The notes beneath the pieces are model-generated. The model ran no database searches and had not been told where the DNA came from. It worked only from the letters and a program-made list of their open reading frames with translations. Shown one piece after another: positions 5,797 through 6,319 of a DNA stretch of 6,319 bases (position 1 is the first letter of the stretch; each line of letters begins with the position of its first letter). A program made the position numbers and the translations under genes. Source of the stretch: Anaerolineae bacterium (GTDB lineage Bacteria > Chloroflexota > Anaerolineae > Anaerolineales > Anaerolineaceae). Location of the stretch: the NCBI GenBank assembly GCA_016213455.1, contig JACRAG010000094.1, forward strand, positions 1 to 6,319, read 5' to 3'.

Positions 5797-6319
5797 GGGC
5801 CAATACCTCCAGTGCCTTGCGAATATCAGCATGAATCTGGTCGATCAATTCCTGCACAGAAGCGAAGCGCAGTTCGCTGCGCAGCTGCTCCACAAATTCC
5901 AGGCGCATGGTTTTACTGTACAGTTCGCTGGCAGCGCCGGGCAGGTGGGTTTCCACACGCAGCGGCGCATGATTGCCAAAGGTCGGGCGGACGCCCACGT
6001 TGGTGACTGCCGGATGCCTTTTGCCTTCAACAATCGCCCAGCAGGCATATACGCCGTTGGCGGGCAGCAGTTTGTGTTCCCACAAATCCAGATTGGCAGT
6101 CGGGAAACCGATCTTGCTCCCGCGCCCATCGCCGTGCACCACCGGGCCTTCCACACTGTAAAAACGCCCCAACTGGCGGGCGGCATCCGCCACGCGGCCC
6201 TCCCCCAGCAGCGCGCGCACCTGGCTGGAAGAACCCTGCCCGCCTTCCAGCACCACCGGCTCCATGCGCCGCACCGTGAAGCCCATCGCTTCTCCCAGGC
6301 GGCTCAGGGTGGGCAAATC
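5780..6319 (-). CDS. ribF: Bifunctional riboflavin kinase/FMN adenylyltransferase, N-terminus outside window
   Basis: The last 179 residues of RibF; the frame is open to the right edge, so about the first 130 residues (the nucleotide-binding HxGH part) are missing and the TTG at 6316 is not a start. Visible first is the end of the FMN adenylyltransferase domain with S30-S31-S32-Q-V-R35, corresponding to the SSTxIR motif. The riboflavin kinase domain follows: LGRFYSVEGPVVHGDGRG, then G71-F-P73-T74-A75-N76, the flavokinase PTAN motif, then NVGVRPTFG, RVETHL (its Glu is the expected catalytic base) and the usual C-terminal helix ending QIHADIRKALEVLA. The enzyme phosphorylates riboflavin to FMN and adenylates FMN to FAD in the cytoplasm. 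Its 3' end overlaps the ThyX-like gene by 17 nt, so the FAD maker and a FAD-binding enzyme family member are translated from one message. Confidence 0.95.
   Translation of the reverse strand, partial: DLPTLSRLGEAMGFTVRRMEPVVLEGGQGSSSQVRALLGEGRVADAARQLGRFYSVEGPVVHGDGRGSKIGFPTANLDLWEHKLLPANGVYACWAIVEGKRHPAVTNVGVRPTFGNHAPLRVETHLPGAASELYSKTMRLEFVEQLRSELRFASVQELIDQIHADIRKALEVLARDPQT
5805..5810 (-). promoter_or_regulatory. Ribosome binding site deciding the GTG start of the ThyX-like gene
   Basis: GGAGGT on the - strand, a full Shine-Dalgarno core, lies within the 3' end of ribF and 8 nt before GTG 5796. No comparable site precedes ATG 5832. This supports a GTG start inside ribF and likely translational coupling. 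Confidence 0.8.

Noticed and set aside
5797..5832. ATG 5832 as the start of the ThyX-like protein
   Set aside because: It would overlap ribF by 53 nt, lacks a Shine-Dalgarno and adds residues without family resemblance; GTG 5796 has GGAGGT at 8 nt.
4318..6006. 562-codon open frame on the + strand opposite the ThyX-like gene and ribF
   Set aside because: It is antisense to two genes with clear family motifs, its product is rich in His, Gln and Arg with no recognisable domain, and it spans the 3' end of one gene and most of another. Long antisense frames are common in GC-rich coding DNA.

Overview
The window is about 6.3 kb of GC-rich DNA with tightly packed genes, probably from a member of the Chloroflexota, most likely an Anaerolineae-like lineage. 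This placement is an inference. It rests on the long Thr/Pro-rich extracellular linker at the left edge, on L,D-transpeptidases with the HGTYWHN...SHGC motif preceded by SH3-like modules and a Tat signal, on a DUF4037 protein, and on a double-domain ThyX-like protein. No rRNA, tRNA, CRISPR array or transposase was seen.

Left half, + strand. Two adjacent L,D-transpeptidase (YkuD) genes come first. The first is cut by the window edge and carries a Thr/Pro-rich spacer before its catalytic domain. The second follows 7 nt later and has a twin-arginine signal, two SH3-like modules and a C-terminal YkuD domain. An extended -10 promoter (TGTTATAAT) overlaps the stop codon of the second gene and probably starts a new transcript almost exactly at the ATG of an unrecognised 141-aa protein. 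That gene is followed by a DUF4037 nucleotidyltransferase-like gene with a good ribosome binding site. The run ends in a strong 12-bp-stem intrinsic terminator that also looks functional in the opposite direction.

Middle. The 216-bp gap (3147-3362) between the converging gene sets holds the terminator and a REP-like element of nested and side-by-side inverted repeats.

Right half, - strand, read right to left. The C-terminal part of RibF (FMN adenylyltransferase/riboflavin kinase) overlaps by 17 nt a 478-aa tandem ThyX-like protein, followed 34 nt later by a CPBP (CAAX/Abi-type) membrane protease. RibF makes FMN and FAD and ThyX enzymes use FAD, so this is a plausible supplier-consumer pair. 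In the ThyX-like protein each half keeps a different part of the family's active-site signature. It is the most interesting object in the window.
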